A stretch of DNA of 34,360 nt. Origin: Schoenoplectus triqueter (taxonomy: Eukaryota > Streptophyta > Magnoliopsida > Poales > Cyperaceae). Below are positions 21,122-30,929 of this stretch, in pieces. How positions within the stretch are numbered: position 1 is the stretch's first letter; each line of letters begins with the position of its first letter. The notes under the pieces were generated by a model. It saw only the letters and a list, made by a program, of their open reading frames with translations. It searched no databases and was not told where the DNA came from. The position numbers were made by a program, and so were the translations under genes. Location of the stretch: the NCBI GenBank assembly GCA_964058805.1, contig CAXKVV010001580.1, positions 1-34,360 on the forward strand, written 5' to 3'.

Positions 21122-22225
21122 CTACTTTGAACAGTTATACAGTCAATATGTGCTTGAATTTGGAAACAAGTCTTTAATTGCACTTGCACTGTTATTAGTT
21201 GTACCTTCTTGACGAGCGCGCACTTGTTTAGTTATCATGACATTAAATATCACCACCAGAGATAGAGAGAGTACTTGGAAGTTTTGAAATACAACGTAAG
21301 TCTGGTTAAAAATTAAATAGAAAAGATTGGAACTAACTTCTAAACGAGTAAATGATTCATTTGATTCTTTACCAAATGGGTAAATAAAAACAATGGTCAA
21401 TTCAAACAAGTTTTGACTTGGTTATCTTTTATCCACCAAGTGTGAGAAAAAGGCTGAAGGACCGAAAAAGCGTATCAATTTTTTGTTTCTTTGCGCTTTA
21501 TTATTGATCTTTTGTTTTACCTTTTTATTTAGCTTTCGGTCATTTAACACCGGCCCCCACCTCTCCTGCCACATGACCGCCACAATTGCAAATCAGGACA
21601 CCCAATTTTTTTTTTAAATATTTACGTTTATAATTTAATTTCTAAAATTTTATATTATTGTTGCGTAGGATTTCAAAAGTAGGGACAACGCAAATTATGT
21701 TTGTGCATGACCGTTCGTTCTCTGATAATATATAAAATAAAATAAAAAGTACAATATGCAAAAAATATTTGTGCAATGTTTAAATGAAAAATACTAAAAA
21801 TATATATTTTTTTCCTCGTTCAAATTAATCAATTAGTACACGCATAATATAATGGATGAACCTCATAGCAAGGTTGACAAGGACGAATATAATTTATGAG
21901 CGTTTTTTTCGATGAAAACTTCTTTATTTACTCAAATTTATAATCTATAATTTTGAATTTTAGACATTTATTCTTTCTCTCTCTTATCTTTTTTTCATAT
22001 CTAAATTTGAATTTTATTTGGAGAAGAGAAACGTTTTTGATATAAAAATGAAAGTCTGAGTTGATTAACTTTATATTTATAAAAAAAATTCATTTAAATT
22101 TTAAACATGCGACCTTCATACTAAAGATATCATTTTTGCCACCGGATAAAAAATAATCGCAAAAGAGGACTGTTAATGAAAAAATTTCCGTGTGCACAAA
22201 AAAATGGTATAGACCATTACATAAA
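21122..22225. other. AT-rich spacer, no gene seen
   Basis: No recognisable frame or bounded repeat. The 88-codon minus-strand frame (21143-21409) is low-complexity and shows no family motif. Confidence 0.5.
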
Positions 22226-22611
22226 GGGAAGGGATCACTTTATAATGATTATCTTGATAATTTTGACAATGAATTTTTAAATAAATATGAAAAAAATCTT
22301 AAAATTAGAAAAAAATTATGAATATGTTCTTATATATATAGAATCTTATAGATTGATGGTGATTTAAATTTCATGCAATTTCATTATCATTTGATAGTCC
22401 ATCAAAAACCGTCAAATTATAACTGTTGCAAATTGTATAAAATTTTGATGGTCCTTGATGGAGTACCAAACGATAATTAATTTGCATGAAATTTAAATCA
22501 CCATCAATCTATAAGTAAAAGAATATATTCATAAAAATTTCTATTTTTAAAATTTATTTCATATTTATTTAAATATTTATTATCAAAATAACCTGTCAAG
22601 TGATCCCAACT
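22226..22611. mobile_element. Mutator-like MITE of the GGATCACTT family, copy B
   Basis: The left end is GGGAAGGGATCACTTTATAA; the right end read inward is AGTTGGGATCACTTGACAGG. The flanks TTACATAAA (22217-22225) and TTATATAAA (22612-22620) match at 8 of 9 positions. The inner arms repeat the 'gatggtgatttaaatttcatg' theme in opposite orientation around 22352-22375 and 22484-22508, so almost the whole element is self-complementary. It is closest in length to copy A (381 bp). Confidence 0.88.
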
Positions 22612-22799
22612 TTATATAAATTTTGGATTGCATTAATTTTGAATGACACCTAGACGACATATGCGTGTCGTTCATTTAGACATGCATGTAAAAGTAGTTC
22701 GATGTCGTTTCTTTTTCATTTCTATTTAATGCTGTCAGCTATGTTCCTCCAATTTTTCAAATTTACTGACAAAATCCCAGAAATGTAACTTTCTGAATT

Positions 22800-23400
22800 T
22801 TAATTATCAACGAAAAATGAGGTCAGGACACGTGCCAACTATGGAAACCAAACGAAGTGGTGGTGGGCTGGGCTGTAAGAATCAGTGAATCACAAATTCA
22901 CAATGTAGCAGATCGCACCCAAAATGGCCTAGTGAGGTCTCTTCACTCCATTCATACACGTGTGAACGCCATCCGGTTCATCTATGAATCTCCCCTGTGC
23001 CAAGCGTGTACCAAGTAAAATGCATGGTCTGATAACCCGTTACATTAAAAATGTCATATGGGATGTCATAAAATATCCTAGGTCCTCTAAATATAATCTC
23101 CAACGATTACTTTTTCACCTCAAGGAGATCAGAAATGGAGCGAAGGCGACGGGCCACAGTCAGAGCCGGCGACCGGCGTTGTCCCATCTGGCCACATAAA
23201 GACAAAATGATGCTGAGGACACGTGGCAGATGTCAGTTGCTTTTCCTAGTGGGTGGCATTGGGGCCCGCCACTCAGCACTGGCCCCTCGGCCACGGATGG
23301 CATTCATTTTATTTACCCATTTGTGGACCCCTCTTCCAGTCTCTTTCTGGGCCATTCCCTAAATTGGGCCCCTCTATAGGCCCGACTTTTTTTTTTCTTT
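22800..23400 (+). promoter_or_regulatory. GC-richer promoter-like island without a clear gene
   Basis: This stretch is markedly more GC-rich than its surroundings. It carries three perfect G-box cores CACGTG (22829-22834, 22957-22962, 23220-23225); the last, ACACGTGGCAG, also fits an ABA-response element. It also has two TGGGCC site II motifs (23348-23353, 23365-23370), a GGCCCG beside CTATAGG, and then a polypyrimidine run that would suit a plus-strand 5' leader. G-box and site II elements are typical of plant promoters (bZIP/bHLH and TCP binding). No convincing coding frame follows before the MITE at 23659. The short frames inside (22984-23199, 23135-23362, 23253-23453, plus) overlap each other and show no motif; 23135-23362 begins with a Met and is Arg-rich but is probably chance. 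It may be a promoter fragment cut off from its gene, or the start of a non-coding transcript. Confidence 0.35.
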
Positions 23401-23658
23401 CTGTGAACGAGTCGGAAGCGCACATAAATTATTCACATTCACAGACAAGTTGATTTCATTAATTATAAAAAAAAGAGGAAAATATATATTAACTTAAACA
23501 TTGTTAGTAGTCAAATATACGCTTGAATACGTATGGCTTTGTGACATGGTGAATTAAAGAATTATGTCTGGGAAATATTAATAAGAATCAAATTTAAATC
23601 TTTTATCATTATTACTATATTATAAAACGATAGCAACAGACCGTGCCAATTGAGTATA

Positions 23659-23988
23659 GGGTGGGGATCACTTGACAATGGACTTTTAAATAACTATTTT
23701 AAAAAAATAATTAAAAAATTTATAAATGTGTTCTTCTATTTATAGATTGATGGTTATTTAAATTTCATGCAATTTGATACTTCATCGACCGTTATAAATT
23801 GTATAAAATTTTGATAGCTTTTGATGAAGTATCAAACGTTAATGAAATTATATAAAATTTGAATGAATATCAATCTATAGGTAGAAGAACACATCTATAA
23901 ATTTATTTCAATTTTTAATAATTTCTAATATTTATTTAAAGATTTATTGTCAAGACTTTCAAAATAACCATTTTAAGTGATCCCCACC
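23659..23988. mobile_element. Mutator-like MITE of the GGATCACTT family, copy C
   Basis: The ends are GGGTGGGGATCACTTGACAA and, read inward from the right, GGTGGGGATCACTTAAAATG. The element lies between perfect 9-bp direct repeats TTGAGTATA at 23650-23658 and 23989-23997. This is the best-preserved duplication of the family and fixes its Mutator-like nature. The arms again carry 'attgatggttatttaaattt' and a complementary version, so it folds into a long hairpin. At 330 bp it is shorter than copies A and B, and it lies about 1 kb from copy B. Confidence 0.92.
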
Positions 23989-23997
23989 TTGAGTATA

Positions 23998-25804
23998 TAT
24001 GCTACCGGTTTGCTGTCTGGTCGGGTGTCAGATGGAAATAAGTACACCAATTTCACCCAATTGGCCACAAAATAAAAAAAATTAATCCTCTTTTTTCATT
24101 TTGTAGATAATTAAATTTGTACAACATTTGATTAAATTAAACATTTTATGTAAAAAAATAACATACGGACAATTAAACATACTTTTTTTTTTAAAAAAGG
24201 AAAAATGTAAGATTGTCGTGCATATGATATTTATTTATTTTAAGTACACAGTTCAAAATACTAAGATGAAAATTAGGTAATGAAATCACACATAAGACCA
24301 GGTATCAATGTTCGAAGTTTCGAACTCCGAATTCAATTTATCATTTCATATTAGACAGCTCCGAATTACCCAAAGCGTCATTCGCACAAAAATCTTGTTG
24401 AAAAAAATTCATGCACTTTTTAAACAGTTTTACAATTAAGCACCTATATTTTATTTAACGGTACTTATTTAAAATTTCAAATCGATTGTTGGAACTGTAG
24501 AACCGACCAACGATCAATAATATTCAAAACTCAGTAACCTAACTCACTATTTTAGAGGTGTACTTGTTCAAATGTGCTAATGAACCTGAGTAGATAACCA
24601 AACTGGAACAGATAAAACGATATATGCATGCAGCAAAGGTGTAAAGGTGGTTTTAGTACGTAGGTTCAGCATTTTATATATGATGTCCATTTCATTTTTT
24701 TTTCCCACTTCAGTACTGTCCTTAGTGCAGCATATATCTTTCTTTTTAGCTATAATTACTGTCAATTCAAAATTGATTTTCACTGTTTTTATGTCTCTGC
24801 TGGTTATGATAGTTCTTTTGATGAAACATTTGTTGGACACACTTATGTTAAAAAGTCAAGTAGGTTGGTCTCTCTCTGTTTCTTCACCTGTCCATGCTTG
24901 ATGCTTGTTCTTTGCCATGTGCACAAATTAACTGAGAACAATTAAGTTGTTTTGCAAAATAATTTTGTCGAATGAGTGAAATTAATGATGTGCAATTACA
25001 TGTAAATGGAACTAGCTAGGTGCACCTCACAATTTTACTCTACCAGGTGCACCTGAGATATACTTATCATGTATATATATATTCAAGTTCAATTTCAAGA
25101 TATTAATTTCTGGTAGTAATTAAGTACATTCAAAAATATTGACGAATTAAACCAGTTTGGGTTTTTTATTTGAGATCCCGACTAGCTAGTGAGCCCCTTT
25201 AATTCTGTCTTTAGAACAATTTTTGAAGCCCTAAGTATCACATGTAATATTGGTAACGGAGACCAAAATAATTTAGAATAGAGGACATTGATGTATAAAT
25301 TAATTTAACACGATTAACGTTATAGACAGATAATATCCACAGCAAACTATTTTTGTACGTACTGTCATACAAAAAAATTCGAGCTACTAATGGTTGTTTA
25401 AATAAAAAATTATAACTATCTTTTTTTTTGTATTTAGATAAGATATGTGTTAAATATTGGTTTCGATGAAAAGGTTTGTAGAATGGACATACAATTAGTC
25501 ACCACTTTTTATATACTTTCATGTTAAAGTTTTCTTGTATACCAAAATTTGGTATTATTTATATTTTTTTTACTTTTTTATTTAGATAGGTAAATAATCA
25601 CATCCTTCGATGGCTTGTAATGTTTTCAATCAGATCATTTTTTTAATTATCTAAAAAGGTTTTTGAAAAAAAAATAATACTTGACCAACAAGTAAATTTA
25701 TATATAAAATCATATTGAATAGTTCTTATCAACTACATAATTAGACCTTAAAAATAAAAATACAAATCCGTCTACCTTTTATGCATAATACCATACACTC
25801 ATGA
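23998..25804. other. Intergenic DNA, no gene seen
   Basis: No gene is supported. Overlapping frames on both strands at 24577-24901 are the same AT-rich stretch read two ways; the plus frame is hydrophobic because it is T-rich. The decamer AGGTGCACCT(C/G) occurs twice around 25018-25055. It may be a binding site pair, with no further evidence. Confidence 0.5.
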
Positions 25805-25900
25805 CACTACCGGAAAAAAAAAACGTTTTAGCACCAGCTTTTTAAACCCTTAAGTATCGGTTTTTCAACCGTTTCCAATTAGGGAGGATGCTAAAAGACA
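25805..25900 (+). mobile_element. Solo left end of a second CACTA family
   Basis: The sequence begins CACTACCGGAAAAAAAAAAC and continues with GTTTTAGCACCAGC, TATCGGTTTTTCAACCG and GGATGCTAAAAG. This pattern of CACTAC terminus plus GCACCGGTTTTTAAACCGGTGCTAA-type subterminal repeats is typical of plant CACTA transposons. I find no matching TAGTG end within the following few kilobases, so this is a truncated remnant. Confidence 0.65.
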
Positions 25901-26680
25901 CTCTTTGTTTTTCTTTTGTACTATCTTATTTAGATACAATTTCATATACACAAGTATATAGCAGAAATTAAAAAAAAAAACTAAATTGAATAGATGCATA
26001 TACACCTCTTCAGACACATCTCCATATGTGACTCAAATTCAACATTAATTAATTCTCAATATATTCTTCTGTTATATATTATTATAATTATACTCAAGAA
26101 ACAGGTTGGGCTTTTTATTCCCTCTTCTATGCCAAATCATACTAATTGAACACAATTGGACTTTATCTTTTCCTTTGTGTTGATTGAATGGATTATGTAT
26201 GAGATACGATGCGTCTTCATGTTCTAATGTGTGTCCCATGCATGCAAATTCTTCTATATATGCACTTAATTGCTTAGAAATCAATAATGCAATCTACAGG
26301 ATTATAAGATTAAGAAATTTCTACACGTCAGTTTTACCATTTAATTACGTAGATATTCATGATATATATTTTTTAAGACATTATAATTATTATGTACTCT
26401 CTTATGAATTTTCATCTCTAACTTTTTGGCTTAATTATTTTTCTCGCATTACTTTCTAAAGAGTTCAAAATCTGTTCTTCTTATATTATTTAATTCGAAA
26501 CTGTACAACCTATTTGGCACAATTAATGCCATGCATTATAGAGCGACGCAGAGACGGATAAACTCGTACACATATGATCTCCCGCTCAATGTTTTTAAAT
26601 ATGGATTTTTTTTCATGCAAACTGAAAGCTACTGCATATCCCATATATATGATATGTTGATGTATATGAGAATTTTTATG

Positions 26681-26683
<3 letters not shown>
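25901..26683. other. AT-rich spacer, no gene seen
   Basis: Two frames of 70 and 91 codons overlap on opposite strands (26072-26284 and 26184-26459) and show no motif. Nothing else was recognised. Confidence 0.5.

Positions 26684-26716
<33 letters not shown>
26684..26716. repeat. (AT)n microsatellite
   Basis: An uninterrupted alternating AT run of 33 bases. Confidence 0.97.
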
Positions 26717-26720
<4 letters not shown>

Positions 26721-26820
26721 CTTATTTTTTATATAAAAAAATATAATAAAAACATATTTTTACAACACAAGTCGATCATAGCTCAGTAATTGAGCAGTAA
26801 GAATTTTAATCATGTCTTAA

Positions 26821-27374
26821 ATTTATGTATATATGAGAACAAATTTTATTTTCAATGATTTTTATCACTTAACAATTCATATTAATTATCTTTGACGTAT
26901 TATATCATTTTTTTTATACAATTAAACCGCATGAAAATGACTATATGAAGATTTTTCATGGAAAAGCTCACTGTATAGACATAAGCGGCCGCACATACGG
27001 ATTATACGGCCGCATTTAAAAATATTGCTCACACTAATAGTCCTATTCACTGTATTAAAATGTGATTTGTGTAGCCGCATATGCATATGCATATGCGGGT
27101 CAATTTATGTCTATATGAGAACAAATTTTATTTTCAATGATTTTTATCACTTAACAATTCATATTAATTATCTTTGACGTATTATATTATTTTTTTATAC
27201 AATTAAACCGCATGAAAATGACTGTATGAAGATTTTCATGGAAAAGCTCACTGTATAGACATAAGCAGCCGCACATACGGATTATACGCATTTAAAAATA
27301 TTGCTCACACTAATAGTCCTATTCACTGTATTAAAATGTGATTTGTGTAGCCGCATATGCATATGCGGGTCAAT
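26821..27374 (+). repeat. Tandem duplication, period 282 bp, with CCGCATATGC palindromes
   Basis: The unit starting ATTTATGTATATATGAG at 26821 restarts at 27103 (ATTTATGTCTATATGAG) and runs to about 27374. The copies are nearly identical. The second has a 4-bp deletion (TTATACGGCCGCATT to TTATACGCATT), one fewer GCATAT hexamer and a few substitutions. Each unit contains a small hairpin (CATGAAAAT against ATTTTTCATG), a GC patch CGGCCGCACATACGG and the palindrome CCGCATATGCATATGCGG. TATAGACATAA near 26973 is complementary to TTATGTCTATA at the unit junction, so the junction coincides with an inverted-repeat end. No reading frame spans the unit. It may derive from an unclassified transposon or from a recent unequal exchange. 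Confidence 0.85.
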
Positions 27375-28175
27375 CAACCCGTTCAAGTTAATATAAAGAC
27401 CGCATATGAGTTGTCACGTAGTTTCAGCTGTAGAGGGTTTTGAATTCTACCTTGTTGAACCGCCACATAAATGTATATAAGAGGAGCTTGAACTTGTCAC
27501 AGAAGACCCAATCGCTGTCATAAAAGATCAAGTCGATGGGTAATATAATTACAAAAGTTTTAAATATCCGTATGTACGCACTGAATCGATCTCATTCCCA
27601 ACGGGATGAAGGCTAACAACAATACCATCGCACAACTTCACTTTTTTTTTTTTTACTAATGCAGTAAATAGTTTTTAGATATTGATACTTAGAATGTATA
27701 ATAAAATACAAAAAAATTAACCATATATATCTATTCGCATGAAAATTCACATATGCAACATGTAATATCTCTGCGCAACCATTTTAAAACTTAAATCTAT
27801 CCCTTGTTAATTAGTCCATCAACGAGCTTTTGTTTGGACAAAAAAAAAGGCTTCTAAATTAGTTGTCTGTCTGGCTTGCTTCTTTGGCCATCAAAATAAA
27901 TAAAAGAAAAGGGAAAAGAAAGAGAATTTGGCTGGCTGGAACCTGGATCTCACTCACATTGGGAATATTTTCGTTTGTACCTTGCTTAATTAATGCTTGT
28001 AATTATCATTATGCTACCACGCACGCTGTCTGGAATTAATGACCTTTTATACTGGTTTGATTTGACCATTCAACTTCTAAACTTCTAACCATTCACCTTG
28101 TGTGTAAATTTTCAAAAATATAATTCTCTGCTTTCTGTGACACCAGATTTTTTTTTTTTTCATTACTCGTTTTTC
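27375..28175. other. Spacer, no gene seen
   Basis: No frame or bounded repeat was recognised. A TATA-like TGTATATAAGAGG at about 27471 follows a GC-richer patch, but no coding frame follows. Confidence 0.45.
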
Positions 28176-28420
28176 GTTGGAGCTAGTGGATTGAAGACGG
28201 TCCGGTCCGGTCCAAGGCGGTCCAAATTCGAAAAAACCGAATCCGTCCCACCGTTGGCCCCCGGGGGCCGGACCCCCACGGGACGGTCCGGTCCGGTCCG
28301 GTCCAATTTTTTTTTTTATAAATTAAAAAAAATAATAATTTATCATATTTTTTAATAATAATTTTTAACTAATTCGAATTATTATTTTTAATTGTTTAAA
28401 AATCTAATAGTATTTTTAGT

Positions 28421-28692
28421 TAAAAACAGTTACTAAATGTATTTTTTAAATTTTAACCGTTGCTAAGGAACCCTTTAACAATGTTTTTTTATTTAAAAAC
28501 CATTGTTAAAAGACCATTTAAAAATGGTTATTAGTTAAGAACCCTTGTTAAATATCTTTCAAAAACAATTTTAACAATGTATTTTTAATAAAAGTTGTTT
28601 ATATTTTTTTCTAACACCCTTTCAATAACGGTTGGAGAGCCATTGTTAAATGGCCTTAAAAACCGTTATTAAATTCAAAATCTGTTATAATA
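28421..28692. mobile_element. Fragment rich in CACTA-type subterminal repeats
   Basis: CCATTGTTAAA, CCTTTAACAATG, AACCGTTATTAAA and ACCCTTGTTAAA occur repeatedly in both orientations, as in the ends of the CACTA element 12494-13684. No CACTA terminus is present, so this is an internal or truncated piece lying inside hAT element 3. Confidence 0.55.
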
Positions 28693-29660
28693 ATTGCTAT
28701 TTCATAACACAATAGACACCAATTCCAATAAAATGTACAACCCGCCGCAAAGCGCAGGTACGCTACTCTAGTGAAATAATTGAGAGCTAAATGAAAGGAA
28801 CGGATACGAGAGGTCATACGTTTAATACGGTTATCTCTGCATGCATATATATATTTGAATGTCGTTAGCGGATTGAATAACAGATTTTTGAGAGAATTTT
28901 GTGAGGAACGATTCACAATTATTTATTTATTTATTAAGTAAGGTTCTTGAAATTTTTAGGAAGAAGAAAAAGTCACCATTAGTTTGTTGGTTATCTCAAT
29001 CAGGGGAAATTTTTTCTTGACGGATGACAAATTCATATTGCATATGTTAACGTTTCTTCGACGATTTTTCTTTTGCAAATCATGATATAAGAAAATGTAA
29101 AATTTTCAAATCGTGCGTAGCATATATTATAAATATTTTAGTTTTATTGAAATATTATGTACCTTTTAAACATACAAAGGCATTAAATTGAATTACGCTG
29201 TGCTCGGTTAATTGGTTACAAAAATAATTAATTAGGAGCTAGCGTTCACCCTTATCAGCTCGGTTGGCTACAATTAATACAATGGCAGCAACCCTTTCAA
29301 GAATTAATATTGATAAAAATAAAAATTAGCAACAAAGTCTACTATAAATATTAGTTTGTCAGATTTCGTTCATGCCATTAATTAATCTGGTAATCTAATT
29401 GCTCTCACATGGATGACTCTTGAGTCCTTGACAAAGTCACCCAAATTAAAGGCCAAAGCCAAGGTTTCAACGTAAAACATTAATTAGATAAGAGCGAGGA
29501 ACTATGATAAGAGAAATATTGCATAATCAAATGAATTAAAGTGCCCGGCCTTTTGGCTTTTGAAGTACACAAAATCACAAGTCGAGTCAACATCTATATA
29601 TATATTATTAATTGCTGGTACTGCTAACTTCTAGTCGTCCGATATTTCAATTAATATATT

Positions 29661-29775
29661 TGATATGCAAGAACTCAAACATGAAGCAATTTCTATACAA
29701 TTAACTAATTAATTAATTAATATGGCACTTGTCCCATATCAATTAATTAATTAATTGATATGCAAGAACTCAAAC
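29661..29775 (+). repeat. 20-bp direct repeat enclosing an AT palindrome
   Basis: TGATATGCAAGAACTCAAAC is present at 29661-29680 and again, exactly, at 29756-29775. Between the copies lies the palindrome TTAATTAATTAATATGG...CCATATCAATTAATTAA (about 29706-29754) with a spacer of about 7 bases. The right copy abuts the GC-rich subterminal array of hAT element 3. Confidence 0.85.
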
Positions 29776-30929
29776 TCGGGCTGGGTGGGGGGGCGGGCGG
29801 GTGGGGGGGTTCCGGTCCGGTCCACGGTCCGGGACGGTCCGGTCCGGTCCACGGTCCCGCACGGTCCACGGTCCGGTCCGGTCCGGTCCATGGGTCGGCA
29901 CGGGACGGGTCAGCACGGTCTATTTTCGGGTTTAACGTGAACCGGCCCACCGTTGGACCGGACCAAGGCAAGGCACGGTCCGGTCCACGGTCACGGTCCC
30001 CTTCCGAGACGGGTTGGACCAGACGGGTTTTTTCAATACTCTAGTTGGAGCTGGTTCTTTTTCAGTTCCTCAAAGACCAAGACACCAAGTTCACTCATCT
30101 CATCCTTTACACAACAGAAAGTATGAAGAAAGAGAAGTCACGGTACTGCTTGAATAATACAGGCGTACTGAGTACTGACACTCTGTCTCGGTGCATTTTG
30201 TGTTGGTACGGTGGATGTCAAGTTTGATCTATTCAAGTATAATGATTACAAGCATGTACAGTGCATGTCCTGACGTATATACAGGTTTTTGTACGTGTGT
30301 GTGAACATGCATGTCTAATTGTTGCTTAGCGCAGTTGGGAGTGGCATCCGCTCTTTTGGGAGGGTAGAGATTTGCAAACATTTTGGGCCGTGTCGATCTG
30401 GTTCGGTTTAAATTCGGACGGTTCACGGTCTAGTCTGGTTTAAATTCAGACGGTTCATAGTTCTGTACGGTTCACACAGGCCGGACCTACACAGTTCAAA
30501 TTCGAAAATGTTGAAACTGTTCCACCGTTAGCCCTCGGGGGCTGGACCCCTACGGGACGGGCACAGCCCGATTCGGTCCAGTCTGTTTTTCTATGAATTG
30601 AAAAAAATAATAATTTATCATATTTTTTTAATAATAATTTTTAACTAATTCTAATTCTTATTTTTAATTGTTTAAAAATCTAATAATACTAAAAAATTAA
30701 AACAAATCCAAAAAAATAAAATTTCAGAAAATTGTATAAAATAAAAAAGTTAGAAAATAAATTTATCAATTTTTAAATAATAATTTTCATCGAATTAATT
30801 ATATATTTTTTATAGTTTAAAAATCAGATAATACTAAAAAAATTATAAAAAATTGTAAAATAAATTTTATATAATATTTTGAGTTACCCTTACCCTTTAA
30901 CCTGGGCTTGGGACCGACTATGTAAAAAG

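Larger units (their letters stand above)
28184..30043. mobile_element. Non-autonomous hAT element (element 3) with perfect 8-bp target duplication
   Basis: The left end TAGTGGATTGAAGACGG and the right end, read inward TAGAGTATTGAAAAAACC, are inverted repeats. The element lies between identical octamers GTTGGAGC at 28176-28183 and 30044-30051. Both ends hold dense arrays of GGTCCG/CGGTCC (28197-28310 and about 29810-30010) together with CACCGTTGG and GGGGGCCGGACCCCCACGG. The right subterminal block shares CGGTCTATTTTCGG and AAGGCAAGGCAC with the element at 30365-34208. No transposase remains. Between the arrays lie a piece with CACTA-type subterminal repeats (28421-28692) and about 1 kb that matches neither related element and may be captured or previously inserted DNA. 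The frames reported over the arrays (29747-30044, both strands) only translate the repeats. Confidence 0.88.

Noticed and set aside
23135..23362. Arg-rich 75-codon frame starting with ATG in the GC-richer island
   Set aside because: It overlaps two other frames, has no recognisable motif, and GC-rich DNA has few stops. Better explained as promoter sequence.
24577..24901. Hydrophobic plus-strand frame that looks like a membrane protein
   Set aside because: The T-rich base composition alone gives Phe/Leu/Ile/Val codons, and the opposite strand is open too. No promoter or homology is visible.
26770..26825. tRNA-like 'catagctcagtaattgagca' (box A resemblance)
   Set aside because: No box B at the proper distance, no tail and no flanking duplication.
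29250..29275. 'atcagctcggttggcta' as a SINE or tRNA box A
   Set aside because: No box B or duplication follows; chance match.
29747..30044. Frames rich in Gly-Pro-Arg or Asp-Arg repeats on both strands
   Set aside because: They translate the GGTCCG array of hAT element 3; being open on both strands follows from the 6-base periodicity.
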